Source: Pleomorphomonas carboxyditropha
GTDB taxonomy: Bacteria; Pseudomonadota; Alphaproteobacteria; Rhizobiales; Pleomorphomonadaceae
Length of the DNA stretch: 58,641 nucleotides
Reading direction: 5' to 3'
Assembly: GCF_002770725.1 (NCBI RefSeq)
Contig: NZ_NQVN01000028.1
Location: 1 to 58,641, forward strand
The notes under the pieces were generated by a model. The model had not been told where the DNA came from. It saw only the letters and a program-made list of their open reading frames with translations, and searched no databases. Position numbers and translations under genes: made by a program. Below are positions 56,854 to 58,641 of this stretch, piece by piece (position 1 is the stretch's first letter; every line of letters starts with the position of its first letter).

Positions 56854-58023
56854 ATGACACTTACCAAGAAAGACGTCAGGAAGTTCCTGTCCGAGTACAA
56901 GATCGTCGCCCTTTTGATCGTCATCGCGATCATCTGGGGCTTCTTCGGCTATCTCACCTATGATTCCGACCTGGGCGGTTCGCAGTTCCTGACGCCGCGC
57001 AACTTCTCCAACCTGCTGCGCCAGATGGCGATCACCGGCATGCTGGCATCGGCGATGGTGTTCGTGATCGTCGCCGGCGAGATCGACCTGTCGGTCGGTT
57101 CGCTGCTCGGCCTGCTGGGCGGCATTGCCGCCGTGCTGGACGTCACCTACGCCTGGCCGCTGTGGGCGACCGTCGCGCTGGTCATCGTCATGGGCGTGTT
57201 CTTCGGCCTGATGGTCGGCTGGCTCACCGCCTATCTCGGCATTCCCTCGTTCATCGTCACGCTGGGCGGCCAGCTTGCCTTCCGCGGCATGGTGCTCGGC
57301 CTCACCGGCGGCATCACCATCGCCCCGGTGCATCAGGACCTCAAGTTCATCGGCCAGGGCTACCTGCCGGAATTGCTGGGCAACGCCGGCGGCGTGCTGC
57401 TGTTCCTGGTGCTGGTGTTCCTCGCCTTCCGCACCCGCGTCAACCGCCAGAAGCACAATCTCGTCGTGCCGACCATGCCGGCCGAGGTCGGCCGCCTGCT
57501 GTTCGCCGGCGTCATCATCCTCGGCTTCGTGCTGACGCTCAACGAATACCAGGGCGTTCCGGTGCCGGTGCTGGTCCTTTTGATCATCCTCGGCGTGTTC
57601 ACCGTCATCGGCAACAAGACCACCTTCGGCCGCCACATCTACGCCGTCGGCTCCAACATGGAGGCGACGCGGCTTTCCGGCGTCAACGTCGCCTACGTGA
57701 AGATGATGGTGTTCGCGCTGATGGGCCTGATGTGCGCCTTCGCCGGCCTCACCACCACCGCCCGGCTCGCCGCCGGCACGCCGTCGGCCGGCTTCGGCAA
57801 CGAGCTCGACGCCATCGCCTCCTGCTTCATCGGCGGCACGTCGATGCGCGGCGGCGTCGGATCGGTGTCGGGCGCGCTGGTCGGCGCGGTCATCATGGCC
57901 AGCCTCGACAACGGCATGTCGATGCTGGGCATCGACACCTTCTGGCAACAGATCACCAAGGGCATCATCCTGGTGGCCGCCGTCTACATGGACATCGTGT
58001 CGTCGGGCAACCAGCGCAACTGA
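56854..58023 (+). CDS. xylH: Sugar ABC transporter permease (XylH)
   Basis: Inner-membrane permease (389 residues, about ten helices, LivH/RbsC superfamily). NFSNLLRQMAITGMLASAMVFVIVAGEIDLSVGSLLGL (key part VAGEIDLSVGS), FIVTLGGQLAFRGMVLGLTGG, IYAVGSNMEATRLSGVNV and ASCFIGGTSMRGGVGSVSGALVGA are typical; the large insert between helices (about 180-220) is the XylH feature. It lies 34 bases after xylG and is followed by a clear terminator, closing the operon. Confidence 0.93.
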   Translation: MTLTKKDVRKFLSEYKIVALLIVIAIIWGFFGYLTYDSDLGGSQFLTPRNFSNLLRQMAITGMLASAMVFVIVAGEIDLSVGSLLGLLGGIAAVLDVTYAWPLWATVALVIVMGVFFGLMVGWLTAYLGIPSFIVTLGGQLAFRGMVLGLTGGITIAPVHQDLKFIGQGYLPELLGNAGGVLLFLVLVFLAFRTRVNRQKHNLVVPTMPAEVGRLLFAGVIILGFVLTLNEYQGVPVPVLVLLIILGVFTVIGNKTTFGRHIYAVGSNMEATRLSGVNVAYVKMMVFALMGLMCAFAGLTTTARLAAGTPSAGFGNELDAIASCFIGGTSMRGGVGSVSGALVGAVIMASLDNGMSMLGIDTFWQQITKGIILVAAVYMDIVSSGNQRN

Positions 58024-58106
58024 CGAAGGCGGCCGGCGCCGACGGGCGTCGGCTGGCTTTCGCAACACTACCCCGGCCGCCGAACGACCGGGGCCGGTCA
58101 TCGATG

Positions 58107-58132
58107 AACCTCGCCATTTTGGCGGGGTTTTT
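58107..58132 (+). terminator. Rho-independent terminator of xylFGH
   Basis: Nine-bp stem AACCTCGCC/GGCGGGGTT (58107-58115 with 58121-58129, one T-G pair), loop ATTTT, then a run of five T (58128-58132). Confidence 0.9.
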
Positions 58133-58278
58133 CATTTTGGAGGCGTATTTTCGCCTGAACGCAAGAGCGTTTCGTGAACGGCGGCGGCGCCGTGTTCACA
58201 TTGCCATCCCCCGCCAGGGATTAGACGAAAGTCGGTTTTTCGCGGCACACCAGGGTTTTCCTGAGTTCCAGCCCGGAC

Positions 58279-58442
58279 GTTCAACTTCCCGCACACATTT
58301 TCGCGACCCCCGTTCAACTGATCGGCGCGCATACGTCAAGACCGGCCGGTTTGAACGTGATCGGGCGGCACCCAAATGACGGTCATCGGCAGCGAACAAA
58401 ACGTTCCGCTGCCCCCGTACGACAGTTCAACAACAGTTCAAC
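58279..58442 (+). promoter_or_regulatory. Array of four GTTCAAC motifs
   Basis: Exact GTTCAAC at 58279-58285, 58312-58318, 58425-58431 and 58436-58442. Spacings are 33, 113 and 11 bases; 33 and 11 are whole helical turns. TTGAAC at 58351-58356 is an inverted partial copy. Likely binding sites for an activator of the secreted-protein gene that follows; no regulator known to me. Confidence 0.45.
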
Positions 58443-58468
58443 GCCTTTAAAAGACCGGAGATTTGATC

Positions 58469-58641
58469 ATGAACGCCAAGTTCCTCGCCGCCGCCGCCTT
58501 CGCCGTTGCCCTGGTGCCGGCCATCGCCAGCGCCGAAACCTTCTACGACCCGTCGGTCGACAGCGGCTCGTCGCCCTTCGTCGAACTGCCGACCCAGGTC
58601 AATCCCGCCAATGCCGCCGCCGCGGCCGCCGATGCCCAGCG
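58469..58641 (+). CDS. Secreted protein, 5' part only
   Basis: Start of a gene cut by the window end: 57 codons are visible. ATG 58469 has GGAG eight bases upstream. The product begins with a clear Sec signal (MNAKFLAAAAFAVALVPAIASA, cleavage after ASA) and continues ETFYDPSVDSGSSPFVEL, then an Ala-rich run. I do not recognise the family. It is preceded by an unusual array of GTTCAAC motifs and separated from xylH by a terminator, so it is its own transcription unit. Confidence 0.75.
   Translation, partial: MNAKFLAAAAFAVALVPAIASAETFYDPSVDSGSSPFVELPTQVNPANAAAAAADAQ

Larger units (their letters stand above)
58024..58468. other. Intergenic region between xylH and the last gene
   Basis: 445 bases with no gene I can support. 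It holds the xylH terminator (58107-58132) and then four exact GTTCAAC motifs (58279, 58312, 58425 and 58436) plus an inverted TTGAAC at 58351. The last motif ends 26 bases before the next start codon. Confidence 0.55.

Overview
The window is a stretch of high-GC chromosome from an alphaproteobacterium, most likely of the Hyphomicrobiales (Rhizobiales). The inference rests on four things: a histidine-utilisation locus using the HutF route, a pseudoazurin gene behind an FNR-type site, a riboflavin operon under an FMN riboswitch, and two or three copies of the nested palindromic 'GGAGCATCGGACCGAAAAG' intergenic repeat that I recall from rhizobial genomes. I see no tRNA, rRNA, insertion sequence, prophage or CRISPR array. 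About 50 genes are packed tightly and look chromosomal; very long open frames antisense to real genes are frequent and are GC-codon artefacts.

Layout. 1-6 kb: treZ, a YqhD/BdhA-type iron alcohol dehydrogenase and a triple-PAS GGDEF-EAL protein. 6.5-10 kb: metY, then msrP-msrQ (repair of oxidised methionine in the periplasm), then pseudoazurin. 10.2-20.1 kb: rpiB, then the hut locus: hutD-hutU and hutC leftward; hutF, a four-gene amino-acid ABC importer and a hutH homologue rightward. Two CTTGT-N4-ACAAG operators, each placed directly after a predicted -10 box, tie both hut promoters to HutC. 20.5-24.7 kb: efeU-efeO-efeB plus a second imelysin gene (ferrous/ferric iron uptake). 24.7-28.3 kb: riboswitch-ribD-ribE-ribBA-ribH, leftward. 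28.3-30.8 kb: a sulfonate/nitrate/taurine-type ABC importer. 31-33 kb: pabB-pabA. 33.1-35.7 kb: mmsA and a divergent LysR gene. 35.9-39.5 kb: cysE, then cstA with its small YbdD-type partner. 39.6-46.6 kb: rhodanese, GH13 glucosidase, aldo/keto reductase-SDR-epimerase group with a LysR gene, and a HAD phosphatase. 46.6-49.3 kb: an ABC importer of the ABC_sub_bind/TrpXYZ type. 49.6-58 kb: DeoR regulator-fucA-fucI followed by a xylF-xylG-xylH sugar importer. The window ends inside a small secreted protein gene preceded by an array of GTTCAAC motifs.

Most striking point: the HutH homologue at 18.66-20.14 kb is full length and well conserved, yet the Ala-Ser-Gly triad that forms the MIO cofactor in every characterised histidine ammonia-lyase is missing by a clean three-residue deletion, and the catalytic Tyr near residue 280 is Leu. 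It is co-transcribed with a histidine-type importer under HutC control, so it may be a pseudo-enzyme or an enzyme with a different chemistry. hutI, hutG and a canonical hutH are not in the window. Other notable points are a predicted leaderless DeoR mRNA, a pseudoazurin promoter with an FNR site at about -41.5 and an Irr-like dyad on the -10, a fucose-type isomerase/aldolase pair beside a xylose-type importer without a kinase, and hairpins directly after the binding-protein gene in three separate transporter operons.
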